From the NCBI GenBank assembly GCA_021790495.1, contig JAJYGZ010000188.1:1-10010 (forward strand): a stretch of 10,010 nucleotides of DNA, given 5' to 3'. The notes beneath the pieces were generated by a model that made no database searches, was not told the origin of the DNA, and saw only the letters and a program-made list of their open reading frames with translations. The first letter of the stretch is position 1, and each line of letters opens with the position of its first letter. The translations under genes and the position numbers were made by a program. Source of the stretch: Actinomycetes bacterium (GTDB taxonomy: Bacteria; Actinomycetota; Acidimicrobiia; Acidimicrobiales; Acidimicrobiaceae). This document shows, one piece after another, positions 1 through 8,095 of this stretch.

Positions 1-1303
1 ACTTCTTTGTGGGCGATGGCGCCCCCACTCCCATCTGGCGCATCATCTTTTGCATGTCCTTGAACTGCTTGAGCAGATTGCCAACCGCCACCGACGACGA
101 CCCGGAACCCGCTGCGATACGCTGACGGCGGCTGGCGTCGATCAAGCTCGGATCGCGTCTCTCCTTCTTGGTCATGGAGGAAATTATCGCTTCGACCTTG
201 GCGAGTTCGCCTTCATCGACGTCCACATCCTTGATCTCCTTGGGAATTCCCGGCAACATCGATATCAGACCCTTGAGCGGACCCATCTTTTTGACTTGCT
301 GCATCTGCTCCAAAAAATCCTCGAGATCGAACTTCCCTGACTGAAGCTTCTTGGCGCCTCGTTCGGCGACATCTTTGTCGATATGGCGCTCGGCCTTTTC
401 GATAAGGGAAAGAACATCGCCCATCCCCAAAATTCGATTGGCCATTCGATCGGGATGGAAGGTGTCAAAGTCCTCGAGCTTCTCGCCGATCGACGAAAAG
501 GCGATCTTTTTACCCGTGACCGCAACCACCGATAGGGCTGCGCCGCCACGGGCATCTCCGTCGAGCTTGGTGAGAATGGTGCCCGACACCTTTACCGCCT
601 CGGCGAAGGCACTCGCCGTTGCAAGGGCATCCTGGCCGATCATGGCATCGACGACCAGAAAGACGTAGTCAGGCTTTATCGCACCCTCGATGCGCGCCAT
701 CTCCTCCATTAGGTCTTTGTCAACCGCGAGGCGCCCCGCAGTATCGACGATAACCACGTCACGGCCGAGAGTGCGAGCGCGAGCGACACCCGCGAGGGCG
801 ACCGCCGAGGGAGTGGTCGTCTCTGAAAAGAAGTCGACCTTGGCGGATTCCGAGAGCAGGCGTAGCTGCTCAACCGCGGCGGGCCGGGCCAGGTCGGCTC
901 CCACCAGCAACGGGTGTCGACCTTTCTGGCGGAACCAAAGAGCCAACTTTCCCGCCGCGGTGGTCTTGCCCGAACCCTGGAGACCGACGAGCATAATTAC
1001 CGTTGGTGGCGCAGAGGCAAAGTTGAGCCTGAAACTCTCCCCGCCGAGTGTCTTTTTAAGCTCATCGTTGACCAGCTTGATAATCTGCTGTGCGGGCGTA
1101 AGCACCCTGGATGTCGCAGAACCTATCGCTTGTTCGCGCACATCCTCGACGAAGCTGCGTACCACGTTCAAGTTAACGTCTGCCTCTAGCAGAGCGGCGC
1201 GAATTTCCTTGAGCGCCGCTTCGATATCTGCTGCGGACAGCCGGCCTTTGCGCTTAAGTTTCGACACCACGCCTTCGAGACGGGTTGAGAGATTATCGAA
1301 CAA
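1..1303 (-). CDS. ffh: Signal recognition particle GTPase Ffh (SRP54), 3' end beyond window
   Basis: Protein part of the signal recognition particle: it binds SRP RNA and hydrophobic signal sequences emerging from the ribosome, and delivers the complex to FtsY at the membrane. About 434 codons are visible. The N domain spans roughly residues 1-90. The GTPase domain follows, with the P-loop GLQGSGKTT near 107-115, ARPAA near 139-143, DTAGRL near 187-192, and TKLDGDARGG near 245-254. The methionine-rich M domain runs from about 325 to the edge, including the SRP-RNA-binding stretch SRRQRIAAGSG and LLKQFKDMQKMMRQM. Only the short C-terminal tail should be missing. The start is TTG, giving (M)FDNLSTRLE, the usual Ffh N-terminus. 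It is preceded by AAAGGA at 1311-1316 with 7-base spacing, and the same frame has a stop at 1337-1339. It lies 73 bases downstream of ftsY, so the two are probably co-transcribed. The identification is certain; the TTG start is very likely. Confidence 0.97.
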   Translation of the reverse strand, partial: MFDNLSTRLEGVVSKLKRKGRLSAADIEAALKEIRAALLEADVNLNVVRSFVEDVREQAIGSATSRVLTPAQQIIKLVNDELKKTLGGESFRLNFASAPPTVIMLVGLQGSGKTTAAGKLALWFRQKGRHPLLVGADLARPAAVEQLRLLSESAKVDFFSETTTPSAVALAGVARARTLGRDVVIVDTAGRLAVDKDLMEEMARIEGAIKPDYVFLVVDAMIGQDALATASAFAEAVKVSGTILTKLDGDARGGAALSVVAVTGKKIAFSSIGEKLEDFDTFHPDRMANRILGMGDVLSLIEKAERHIDKDVAERGAKKLQSGKFDLEDFLEQMQQVKKMGPLKGLISMLPGIPKEIKDVDVDEGELAKVEAIISSMTKKERRDPSLIDASRRQRIAAGSGSSSVAVGNLLKQFKDMQKMMRQMGVGAPSPTKK

Positions 1304-1376
1304 TTTCGTATCCTTTGAAATTCTTGGCCATTGTCTTCACGGCGCTTAAGCTGGCGGGGGTGGCGAACATTTCTGG

Positions 1377-2528
1377 TTAGTCCTGGCGGGTAAGCGACTC
1401 GACGTAGCTCTTTGGATCGAAAGGCTCAAGATCGTCGATTCCTTCACCGACGCCAATTAGTTTCACCGGTATCTGGAAGTTTTGCTCGATGGCGAACGCG
1501 ATACCGCCCTTCGCAGAACCATCGAGCTTGGTCAGAACCACCCCGGTCACGCCAACTGCCTCGGAGAAGACCTTCGCCTGAGCGAGGCCATTTTGGCCCA
1601 CGGTTGCGTCTAGCACCAGGAGTACCTCGCCGAGCGTTCCCTGGGCCTTCTCCACGGTCCGGTAGATCTTTTTCAACTCTTCGATGAGATTGAACTTGTT
1701 GTGGAGCCGTCCAGCAGTATCTCCGAGCACCACGTCGTAGCCCTTGGCCCGAGCCGAGGTAATCGCATCGAATAGCACCGATGCAGGATCGCTACCCGGT
1801 TGACCCGTAACAATTTCGGCCCTGGCCCGCTGCGCCCAAAGCCCGAGCTGGTCAGCCGCCGCTGCGCGAAAGGTGTCGGCCCCGGCCATCATCACCCGAT
1901 TTCCAGCTTTGCTGAGATATAGGGCGATCTTGCCAATAGAGGTAGTCTTGCCGACTCCATTGACCCCGATAAAGAGCCATACCACCGGCTTTTGGCCTTC
2001 GCTATTCAAAGAGCGGTCAGCGCCAAGCAGCGAGGCCTCCATCGCTTCTCGAACCGCGCTGAGCGCTGCAGTAGCATCAGAGATCTTGGCTTGGCGAACT
2101 TTTTGCTTAGACTCCTCTACAATCCGGTTGGCAGTCTCCAAACCTACATCTGCCAAGATTAGGGAATCTTCTAATTCGGACCAGAACCCGTCATCGATGG
2201 CATGGCGCTTGAAGAGAGATCCGAACGCGCCGGAAAAGTTTGGTCGGACCCGTTCCGTTGCCGATGGCCGCACCACAGCCCGATCGTCAATCGAAGGTTC
2301 GGTGTCAGAACGGTTCCTTGGTCTGGGTTCGACCCGAGGCACGGTTCCCAGGGAATGGGAGTCGCGCGCCGTCTTTTTGCTTTTTGGCGGTGTCAATACG
2401 GCGGAACTTGAATCGCTGGCCCGGGACCGATTTCGCACCGATGCGCCACGCCGCGAAGATCGCAGTGCCACGGCGCCGACCATTGAAATTACGACTACGG
2501 CCGCGATTATGACTTCAATTGACTTCAT
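1377..2528 (-). CDS. ftsY: SRP receptor GTPase FtsY with N-terminal membrane segment
   Basis: Receptor for the signal recognition particle. It pairs with Ffh through homologous NG domains and releases the ribosome-nascent chain to the Sec translocon, with mutual GTP hydrolysis. The protein has 383 residues. Residues 4-22 (IEVIIAAVVVISMVGAVAL) form one hydrophobic segment followed by SSRR, a likely membrane anchor. Residues 24-97 are a Ser/Arg/Pro-rich, probably disordered and mostly basic linker, in place of the acidic A domain of E. coli FtsY. The N domain starts near 98, with LADVGLETA near 125-133. The GTPase motifs are GVNGVGKTT (188-196), DTFRAAAADQL (218-228), DTAGRLHNK (270-278), TKLDGSAKGG (333-342) and GVGEGIDDLEPF (359-370). 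The ATG has no clear Shine-Dalgarno sequence, but the ORF keeps the expected anchor and I see no better start. It follows smc by 59 bases and precedes ffh by 73. Confidence 0.96.
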   Translation of the reverse strand: MKSIEVIIAAVVVISMVGAVALRSSRRGASVRNRSRASDSSSAVLTPPKSKKTARDSHSLGTVPRVEPRPRNRSDTEPSIDDRAVVRPSATERVRPNFSGAFGSLFKRHAIDDGFWSELEDSLILADVGLETANRIVEESKQKVRQAKISDATAALSAVREAMEASLLGADRSLNSEGQKPVVWLFIGVNGVGKTTSIGKIALYLSKAGNRVMMAGADTFRAAAADQLGLWAQRARAEIVTGQPGSDPASVLFDAITSARAKGYDVVLGDTAGRLHNKFNLIEELKKIYRTVEKAQGTLGEVLLVLDATVGQNGLAQAKVFSEAVGVTGVVLTKLDGSAKGGIAFAIEQNFQIPVKLIGVGEGIDDLEPFDPKSYVESLTRQD

Positions 2529-2587
2529 TGTGCATCAAAGTCTAGGCGTCGCAGGGCCAAGGCAAAGAGTTCGCGCGAAAACCCGAG

Positions 2588-5500
2588 TCATGGCGAAAAG
2601 ACGCTTAATTGCCGCTTGGCCAAGCGGTCCGAGACTACTTTGGAGGATCCGTCAGCACTCATCGAAACCCCAAAGAGATTGTGGGCGATTTCCATCGTGC
2701 GCTTCTGGTGCGACACCACTACCAGCTGAGACTGCTCCCCAAAATCTGACAAGTAGCCCAGAAGTCGAGTCAGGTTCAAATCGTCTAGGGCCGCCTCGAC
2801 CTCGTCAAGGACGTAAAACGGTGAAGGGCGGGATTGAAACACGGCAAAGAGAAATCCCAGCGCCACCAAGGAACGCTCGCCACCTGACAAAAGCGCCAGT
2901 CGCCGTGTCGACTTGCCGGGTAGATTTACTTCAAAGTCCACTCCCGATTCGAGGGGATCGTCGGGTTGAGTAAGCACCAGGCTGGCCTGGCCACCCGCAA
3001 AGAGACGTTGGAAGATCTCGGCAAAATTTCCCGCGATGTCGGTTAGTGCCGCGCTAAAGACTTCGAGCATCTCCTTGTTGATCTCCCTTTCGACGCTGCG
3101 CAACTCCGAGCGCGAAGAGGTGATGTCTGCCACTTGCGCCACAAGGAAATCTTGCTGTTCGTTCAGCTCTTCGAGTTCTAGGACGGCGAGCTGATTAATT
3201 GGACCAAGCGCGCTTAGTTCGCTTTGTAGCTCCTTGAGGTGCGCCTCGGCGCTATCGGTGCTGACGCCAGGAAGGATGGGGATCTGCGCCGCTACCTCAG
3301 GGGCTACCTCGAGCTCGCGCCAGATCCGCTCGCCCATCACCTCTGCGCGAATAGTGGCGTCACGTAGCTCGCCCTCTAGGGATCGCAACGATTCGCTCAG
3401 GAGAAATTTCTTATGGGCGTGAGCTTCGATTTGTTGTAATAGTCTTCCGATCTCGGCGGCAAGCGCGCTGCGCTCCTCCTGTTGGCGTTGGAGATTCTCG
3501 CGCAATTGCGACGCCATCGCCGCGAGTTCGCCCATGCAGGCGTGCGATTCGACGGCGATGGCGCGATATCGCTCGAGTTGGGCCGAAGCAGTGGAAATTC
3601 TGGGAAGGTTGCCAAGGCGCGACGCCAGTTGCGCTTCTCTCTCGTGTACCAGAGCTTCGATCTGGGAGCCGCAGAGAGCAAGGCGCTCGTGAAGCCTTGC
3701 CGCACCCACCTCGATCGCGGAACGGCGGGTCCGAAGAGAAGCCCGCTCCGCCGCGATGCGGGCGGATTCGGCCCTGGCCAAACCAAGTGCCTCCCTCAAG
3801 GCGTCGAGACCCGACTCAACCTCCAAGAACTCGAGATCTAGCGCGCCAGCCTCCCCACGGACTCGGGACTCCTCTGAGAGAGTCCGGCGCAGCGCTTCTA
3901 GGGATTCGTCGATTGCCGAGACGAGATGCTCCTGGGAGGCAAGAGCCCGTTCGAGGAGGTTCTTATTGGAGTCGATGCTTTTCTGGGTACTGGCGGTTAG
4001 AGCCTCGGCCGCCCTAAGTTCGGCCTCGACTTCTTGGCGCGCCTGACGCACTCGGGCAAACACAGCCTCCGCCTCGCTGACCTCAACCGAAGCGGCGTCC
4101 AGACGGGCCTTGGCGGCACTCAAGGCACGCCGAGAAACCACTTCGCCGCCCTCAAAGGCCTCGAATCCGAATTCTGAAATCCTGTCTCCGGCGTCACTCA
4201 CCAGCTGATACCCGCCCAAATCCAGGCCCGCCGAGACCGCATCGTCCAGGGAGCCTTCGAAGAAATAACTGCGAGCGAGCAGCCAATTGACCAGTTCAGC
4301 GACCGCGGGATGTGCGGAGCGTACAAAGTTGGCGACACCCACGAGGTTGTCCATCGGAGCCATCCGGGGAATCGAGGCCATCGTAGTGACTGGCGCGATA
4401 ACCGCGGCGCGATTAGAGGCGTCTTTGATCTTTCGGTAGCTCGCTAGTGCGAGCGCTCGATCGACTTGAACCACCGCCGTGCCCCACGGAGCCAACGCCG
4501 CTTCGACTACCCGTTCATATCCTGGCTCGATATCCAGAAGTTCGATAAGCACTCCGTACGGTTCGCCGACCGATCGCGCCAAAGCGAGGTGGGATTTGGC
4601 ATGAAGGCTTTTTGAGCCGGCTTCCAAGGTCTCGTAAACCGCTTTGGCCGAACCGAGTTCAACCCGTCCAGCTCCAAGCGAATCGGCGGCTGATTCTTCT
4701 TCGCGGCGCCGAGCCCCGAGGAGTTCGACAAGCTCAGCCGCCTGCAACTTGGCACGCTGATGCGCGAGCACCTGGCCTTCGAGTTCATTGTTTAGCTGGG
4801 CAATCGACGACTGCTCTGCGCCAAGGCGAGTCTGGTAATCCAAGAGGCGCGCCTCGCCGCGCCTGCGCGAGTCCGCGAAGGCCTCTGCAGACTTTGACAG
4901 ACCAGCGCGTGCCTTGGACAGTTCCAGGTGCCTGGTGGCCGCAGCGCTCTCAGCGGCTTCGATGGACGAAAGTTCGACCTGCGAACTGTGCGATGCCGCT
5001 TCCTCGCAATCCCGTTCAAGGTGTTCCAACTCATCCAAGGCGGGTGCTATCCTCATTACCGCTTCTTCCAGTTCGGAACGCTCGCCCTCGAGCTTCTCCA
5101 TCTGGGCATCGATCTTTCTGAGATCCGAGTCGTCTTCAAGGGAGGCCAACATCGATTCCAGGCTCCGAATGCGTTCGGTGGCTATCACATACGATCGGTC
5201 GTAACGCCCTTGCAGAGCTATCACCTGGGGCAGGAGCGCAGATTCCAAAAACTCTTCTTCGTCGGCGTCTTGCTCGTCGATTGCCGTCCGAGCGGCGCGC
5301 AACTCGGCAATTTGACCCTCGATGACCGCTATCTCTCGAGTATATGAATCGATCGATGCCTGGGCTAGAGCCTTAGCGGCAAGAAAACCCTTGTATTGCG
5401 AACCAAGAATGTGTGACTTGAGTTGGGAAATCTCGTCGTTTAGGTCCAAGTACCGCTTTGCCGCCGCGGCTTGGCGCTCGAGTGGGCGAAGCCGCTTCTT

Positions 5501-6094
5501 TACCTCTCGCACCAGCTCATTTGCCCGTTCCAACTCCGAGTTGACAAGTTCCAGACGCCGCCGGGTCCGCTCTTGGCGACGCCGGTACTTTGCGATCCCG
5601 CCAGCTTCTTCGATCGTGGCCCGGCGCTCCTCGGGCCTGGCATCCAAGATGGCATCGAGATGTCCTTGCGAGATGATGGTGTGCTGGCCGCGGCCGATCG
5701 CGGCATCGGCCAAGATCTCTTGCAGGTCGATAAGGCGGCATTCCCGGCCGTTCAATTCGTAGCGCGAATCTCCGCTCCGCGACAGCTCCCTGGATATAGC
5801 GACTTCGGCCATATCCAGCCCGAGGCGTGACGAGGAATTGTCGAGGATCAATTCCACTGCGGCCCCCCGCGCCGGACCTCGCTTGGCATAGCCGGCGAAG
5901 ATGACATCTTCCATCTTGGACGAGCGAAGCGCCTTTGGGGTCTGGGCGCCCAACACCCAGGAGATCGCGTCCACGATATTGGATTTTCCTGAACCATTGG
6001 GTCCGACAATTACATTTATCCCCGGGGTCAGCTCAAGCCGCACCGGATCCGCGAATGACTTAAAGCCGCGCAGGGCCAGAGCCTTCAGATGCAC
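2588..6094 (-). CDS. smc: Chromosome segregation ATPase Smc
   Basis: ATPase core of the bacterial Smc-ScpAB condensin, which loads on DNA near the origin and aligns chromosome arms. From the chosen GTG it has 1168 residues, close to the usual 1170-1190. Visible in order are: the N-terminal head HLKALALRGFKSFAD; Walker A GPNGSGKSN near 31-39; ISQGHLDAIL and EEAGGIAKYR leading into a long Glu/Arg/Ala-rich coiled coil; a hinge at roughly 505-655; the return coiled coil; then LSGGERSLVALG near 1068 and Walker B YVLDEVEAALDD near 1093. The final SHQKRT and FGVSM match family ends. The frame is open further up to a GTG at 6133, adding 13 residues. I prefer the GTG at 6094 because the protein then begins at the family's normal M-x-L-K start and has GGAG seven bases upstream. 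ScpA and ScpB genes are not in the window. All key ATPase residues are intact. Confidence 0.96.
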   Translation of the reverse strand: MHLKALALRGFKSFADPVRLELTPGINVIVGPNGSGKSNIVDAISWVLGAQTPKALRSSKMEDVIFAGYAKRGPARGAAVELILDNSSSRLGLDMAEVAISRELSRSGDSRYELNGRECRLIDLQEILADAAIGRGQHTIISQGHLDAILDARPEERRATIEEAGGIAKYRRRQERTRRRLELVNSELERANELVREVKKRLRPLERQAAAAKRYLDLNDEISQLKSHILGSQYKGFLAAKALAQASIDSYTREIAVIEGQIAELRAARTAIDEQDADEEEFLESALLPQVIALQGRYDRSYVIATERIRSLESMLASLEDDSDLRKIDAQMEKLEGERSELEEAVMRIAPALDELEHLERDCEEAASHSSQVELSSIEAAESAAATRHLELSKARAGLSKSAEAFADSRRRGEARLLDYQTRLGAEQSSIAQLNNELEGQVLAHQRAKLQAAELVELLGARRREEESAADSLGAGRVELGSAKAVYETLEAGSKSLHAKSHLALARSVGEPYGVLIELLDIEPGYERVVEAALAPWGTAVVQVDRALALASYRKIKDASNRAAVIAPVTTMASIPRMAPMDNLVGVANFVRSAHPAVAELVNWLLARSYFFEGSLDDAVSAGLDLGGYQLVSDAGDRISEFGFEAFEGGEVVSRRALSAAKARLDAASVEVSEAEAVFARVRQARQEVEAELRAAEALTASTQKSIDSNKNLLERALASQEHLVSAIDESLEALRRTLSEESRVRGEAGALDLEFLEVESGLDALREALGLARAESARIAAERASLRTRRSAIEVGAARLHERLALCGSQIEALVHEREAQLASRLGNLPRISTASAQLERYRAIAVESHACMGELAAMASQLRENLQRQQEERSALAAEIGRLLQQIEAHAHKKFLLSESLRSLEGELRDATIRAEVMGERIWRELEVAPEVAAQIPILPGVSTDSAEAHLKELQSELSALGPINQLAVLELEELNEQQDFLVAQVADITSSRSELRSVEREINKEMLEVFSAALTDIAGNFAEIFQRLFAGGQASLVLTQPDDPLESGVDFEVNLPGKSTRRLALLSGGERSLVALGFLFAVFQSRPSPFYVLDEVEAALDDLNLTRLLGYLSDFGEQSQLVVVSHQKRTMEIAHNLFGVSMSADGSSKVVSDRLAKRQLSVFSP

Positions 6095-6101
6095 GCGGGC
6101 G

Positions 6102-6105
6102 CTCC
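6102..6105 (-). promoter_or_regulatory. Shine-Dalgarno site that decides the smc start
   Basis: On the minus strand GGAG lies seven bases before the GTG at 6092-6094. The alternative GTG at 6131-6133 has only an AGG abutting it, which is too close to work well. This favours the shorter Smc N-terminus, which also matches the family. Confidence 0.6.
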
Positions 6106-6291
6106 GCGTAACGATCGGCCGTGAATCCGGCACCCTAAAGTCTCGCTCACCTTGGCCACTCTTTCGCTGCCCTTGCGTAGCCGTCTCGGCTATTCCAAAG
6201 GAAATTCAACGCCTTAGCCTATCTTGACAAGCGCTCGAGCAGACAGATTGCGGCCGAGGCGGCCTCGTGATTTAAGCTCCCGAAGCGCGTC

Positions 6292-6312
6292 CCCCTCCGG
6301 GGCTCAAACCCC
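6292..6312 (-). repeat. Alternating GGGG/CCCC runs able to form two exclusive hairpins
   Basis: Read on the minus strand, GGGG (6312-6309), TTTGAG, CCCC (6302-6299), GGA, then GGGG (6295-6292). The central CCCC can pair with the upstream GGGG (six-base loop) or with the downstream GGGG (three-base loop), but not both. One GGGG is part of a purine-rich GGAGGGGG stretch that resembles a ribosome binding site, but no start codon follows at a workable distance. Any regulatory role is speculation; the pairing geometry is seen directly. Confidence 0.3.
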
Positions 6313-6349
6313 TCAAGGTGATACGCTGCACTTCGAGTGAAGTTGCGCA

Positions 6350-6377
6350 AAGATAGGATTCGCACTGAGCCCATCAA
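6350..6377 (-). promoter_or_regulatory. Weak candidate sigma70-type promoter for smc
   Basis: On the minus strand TTGATG (6377-6372) and TATCTT (6355-6350) are separated by 16 bases, each matching four of six consensus positions. It is correctly oriented for smc and would give a leader of roughly 250 bases. Such matches occur by chance at a fair rate, so it is only a candidate. Confidence 0.15.
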
Positions 6378-6424
6378 TACCCTAAGGTTTTGCCCACTTG
6401 CCGCCACAGTCGCCAAGCCGAGAA

Positions 6425-7288
6425 CTACCCTTGGCAGGACGGACAAAAAAAACTTGAGCGACCGCCAGATACGATTCGCACAATCTCGGTGGCGCATCTA
6501 GGGCATGGCTCGCCCTCGCGTCCGTAGGCGAGGTGCTCATTTTGGAATCGCCCGAGATCGCCATCAATGTCGCGATAGCTCCTGTCGGCAAGCGATGAAC
6601 CCCCGAGTTTCACGGCCCGATTGAGCACCTCGGCCGCAGTCGCTTCCATGGAGTCAAATTCGGATCTGGATAGAGAGCGGCCTTCGCGGCGAGGGTCTAT
6701 TCGAGATCCAAAGAGTACCTCGTCAGCATACATGTTGCCGATTCCGGCGACCAGGCATTGATCCAGCAGCATCTTCTTGATCCATACCCGGGAATCTACG
6801 GCACGATCCCTCAGCTTCGCAAAAGGGTGCTGCGAGAGGAGAATATCCGGCCCGAGGTGCGAAAGCGTCGGGGGAAGCGACTCGCCGTCGGCGAGGCGAT
6901 CCAGATAGACCCGCCCGAAGGTCCTTGGATCTATGAATGCAACTTCGGTGTGGTCCAAAAAGCAGAAGGTGAGATGAGCATGAGCGACGCGCATCGCCTG
7001 GAGGCCGCAGACGGCACTCGCTCTGAGTTGGCCGCTCATGCCCATGTGCAAGATGAGCACCAGACCTGATTCCCCAAGATCATCCCTTGAGATGTCAAGG
7101 ATTAAAAATTTGCCGTGGCGCCTAATCGAGCTAAAGACCGCGCCATCGAGCAAACCCTGGAGCACTTCGGGTGATTCCATGTCACGAAATATCCTGGCTC
7201 GCCCTAACCTGGGCGGACCCATCGGACGACCTACGGCGAAGCTCTCCAATCCGCGACGAAGAGTCTCGACTTCGGGCGCCTCAGGCAC
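6425..7288 (-). CDS. mutM: Formamidopyrimidine-DNA glycosylase (Fpg/MutM)
   Basis: Base-excision repair enzyme that removes 8-oxoguanine and formamidopyrimidines, then cuts the strand by beta/delta elimination. The 287 residues match the family length. The N-terminus (M)PEAPEVETLRR supplies the catalytic Pro2 and Glu3; Lys60 is in RRHGKFL. The loop residues that fill the DNA gap in MutM are present (Met84 in HMGMSG; Arg122 and Phe124 in DPRTFGR), which argues for MutM rather than endonuclease VIII (Nei). The helix-two-turn-helix contains LVAGIGNMYADE (179-190). The C-terminal zinc finger uses Cys262, Cys265, Cys282 and Cys285, with Arg277 in the GGR turn. The start is GTG inside the last codons of rnc (8-base overlap), with no clear Shine-Dalgarno sequence, suggesting translational coupling. 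Pro2 must follow the start, so this start is well fixed. Only the family-variable fourth residue (Ala for the common Leu) differs. Confidence 0.96.
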   Translation of the reverse strand: MPEAPEVETLRRGLESFAVGRPMGPPRLGRARIFRDMESPEVLQGLLDGAVFSSIRRHGKFLILDISRDDLGESGLVLILHMGMSGQLRASAVCGLQAMRVAHAHLTFCFLDHTEVAFIDPRTFGRVYLDRLADGESLPPTLSHLGPDILLSQHPFAKLRDRAVDSRVWIKKMLLDQCLVAGIGNMYADEVLFGSRIDPRREGRSLSRSEFDSMEATAAEVLNRAVKLGGSSLADRSYRDIDGDLGRFQNEHLAYGREGEPCPRCATEIVRIVSGGRSSFFCPSCQG

Positions 7289-8087
7289 TGTTCGGCGCGC
7301 CGGATTCGTTTAGCTTTAGCAATGCGTCCATCGCTGCGGCCGCAGCATTTTGCTCCGCTTCTTTTTTCGAGCCGCCTTGGCCGTGATAGGTAGCGCCCCC
7401 CGCAAGGTGAACCTCGACGATAAAGAGCGGGGCATGCTGCGGTCCGCTCATCTCGGTGCGATATCGCGGAGCATCTAGGCCCGCTTTGGCGAAATACACC
7501 TGGAGCTGGCTCTTGGGATCGAGAAGCGAAACCGCCTCGTCGAAGTTTTCGACCTCGAAAAGAACCGTGCTGTCGATCGCTTCTGTGGACTTCTCGCGGC
7601 CGCAGTCGATCCAAATCGCCGCTATCACCGCCTCGAAGGCCCCCGCAAGGATCGTCCTTTTCAGCGATCCGCCACTGCTACGTTCGCCCTGACCAAGTTG
7701 AAGGTATCTGTCCAGCCCCAGGTCGATAGCTATCCAAGCCAAAGCGTCGGTGTTCACCAACGACGATCGCGCTAGGGTGAGAAAACCCTCGTCGCGCTCC
7801 GTAAATTTGTGGAATAGCACTTCTGAGACGCGAGCCTCGATGAGGGCGTCGCCTAAGAACTCCAGCCTCTCGTTGTCGACCAACTGCGGATTTTCGAGCG
7901 AGGCCGACCGATGGGTTAGCGCTGCGCTCAGCGAGGGCATCGACTCAAGGTGCGGCGCGAGCGTGGAATTCCCGGAATTGTCAGGATCGAAGTTGTCCGA
8001 GTCGGCCCGATCCAACAAGTCCGAGATCGACATCGCCAAGCGTCGACGACTCGACGCGGTGGAGCTATTGGCGCGGCCCTTTCCCAC
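7281..8087 (-). CDS. rnc: Ribonuclease III, one catalytic acidic residue replaced by Gly
   Basis: Double-strand-specific endoribonuclease that in bacteria processes rRNA precursors and some mRNAs. From this GTG it has 268 residues: an 18-residue Ser/Arg-rich start, the RNase III domain (about 45-190) and a double-stranded RNA-binding domain (about 190-260) with DPKSQLQ, GPQHAPLF and GGSKKEAEQNAA. The signature NERLEFLGD (72-80) is intact, giving Glu76 and Asp80, which correspond to E. coli Glu41 and Asp45. The second motif reads ILAGAFEA instead of the family's ILAD-x-x-EA. Gly149 (codon GGG, 7641-7643) therefore stands where E. coli Asp114 binds metal; Glu152 (E. coli Glu117) is kept. The reading frame is undisturbed. 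It starts 8 bases after acpP and overlaps mutM. No Shine-Dalgarno sequence precedes the GTG; an in-frame ATG at 8031-8033 would give 250 residues and remains possible. The family assignment is firm; full activity is uncertain. Confidence 0.93.
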   Translation of the reverse strand: MGKGRANSSTASSRRRLAMSISDLLDRADSDNFDPDNSGNSTLAPHLESMPSLSAALTHRSASLENPQLVDNERLEFLGDALIEARVSEVLFHKFTERDEGFLTLARSSLVNTDALAWIAIDLGLDRYLQLGQGERSSGGSLKRTILAGAFEAVIAAIWIDCGREKSTEAIDSTVLFEVENFDEAVSLLDPKSQLQVYFAKAGLDAPRYRTEMSGPQHAPLFIVEVHLAGGATYHGQGGSKKEAEQNAAAAAMDALLKLNESGAPNSA

Positions 8088-8095
8088 CAGAACGC

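Larger units (their letters stand above)
6095..6424 (-). other. Non-coding gap between mutM and smc (probable smc leader)
   Basis: This is the only stretch over 300 bases without a recognised gene. No ORF here resembles a protein: a 92-codon minus-strand frame (6219-6497) runs back over the mutM end and has no family features. The minus strand carries several short perfect inverted repeats: TAGCCG-AGA-CGGCTA (6178-6192), CGAGGC-C-GCCTCG (6255-6267), and CACT-CGA-AGTG (6329-6339). At 6292-6312 a CCCC run can pair with either of two flanking GGGG runs. None is followed by a T run, so none is a convincing intrinsic terminator. The region most likely holds the smc promoter and 5' untranslated leader. 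I see no tRNA, CRISPR or mobile-element signature. Confidence 0.6.

Noticed and set aside
690..1349. 219-codon plus-strand ORF
   Set aside because: Antisense to the ffh NG domain, with low-complexity Ser/Arg/Thr content and no recognisable domain.
1873..2973. 366-codon plus-strand ORF
   Set aside because: Lies opposite ftsY and the end of smc. It is rich in Ser, Arg and Pro with no family motif, and both minus-strand genes are unmistakable. It also spans the ftsY-smc gap.
6224..6229. TTGACA on the plus strand as a -35 box
   Set aside because: No -10-like sequence lies 16-18 bases downstream, and no plus-strand gene follows.
6255..6267. CGAGGC-C-GCCTCG dyad as terminator of the mutM transcript
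   Set aside because: A one-base centre makes a poor RNA hairpin, and no T run follows on the minus strand.
6292..6312. tRNA-like T arm (GGGG TTTGAGC CCC)
   Set aside because: The loop lacks the TTC start of a T loop, and no acceptor, anticodon or D arm could be placed around it.
6219..6497. 92-codon minus-strand ORF partly in the mutM-smc gap
   Set aside because: Overlaps the coded zinc-finger end of mutM in another frame, has no Shine-Dalgarno sequence and no family resemblance.
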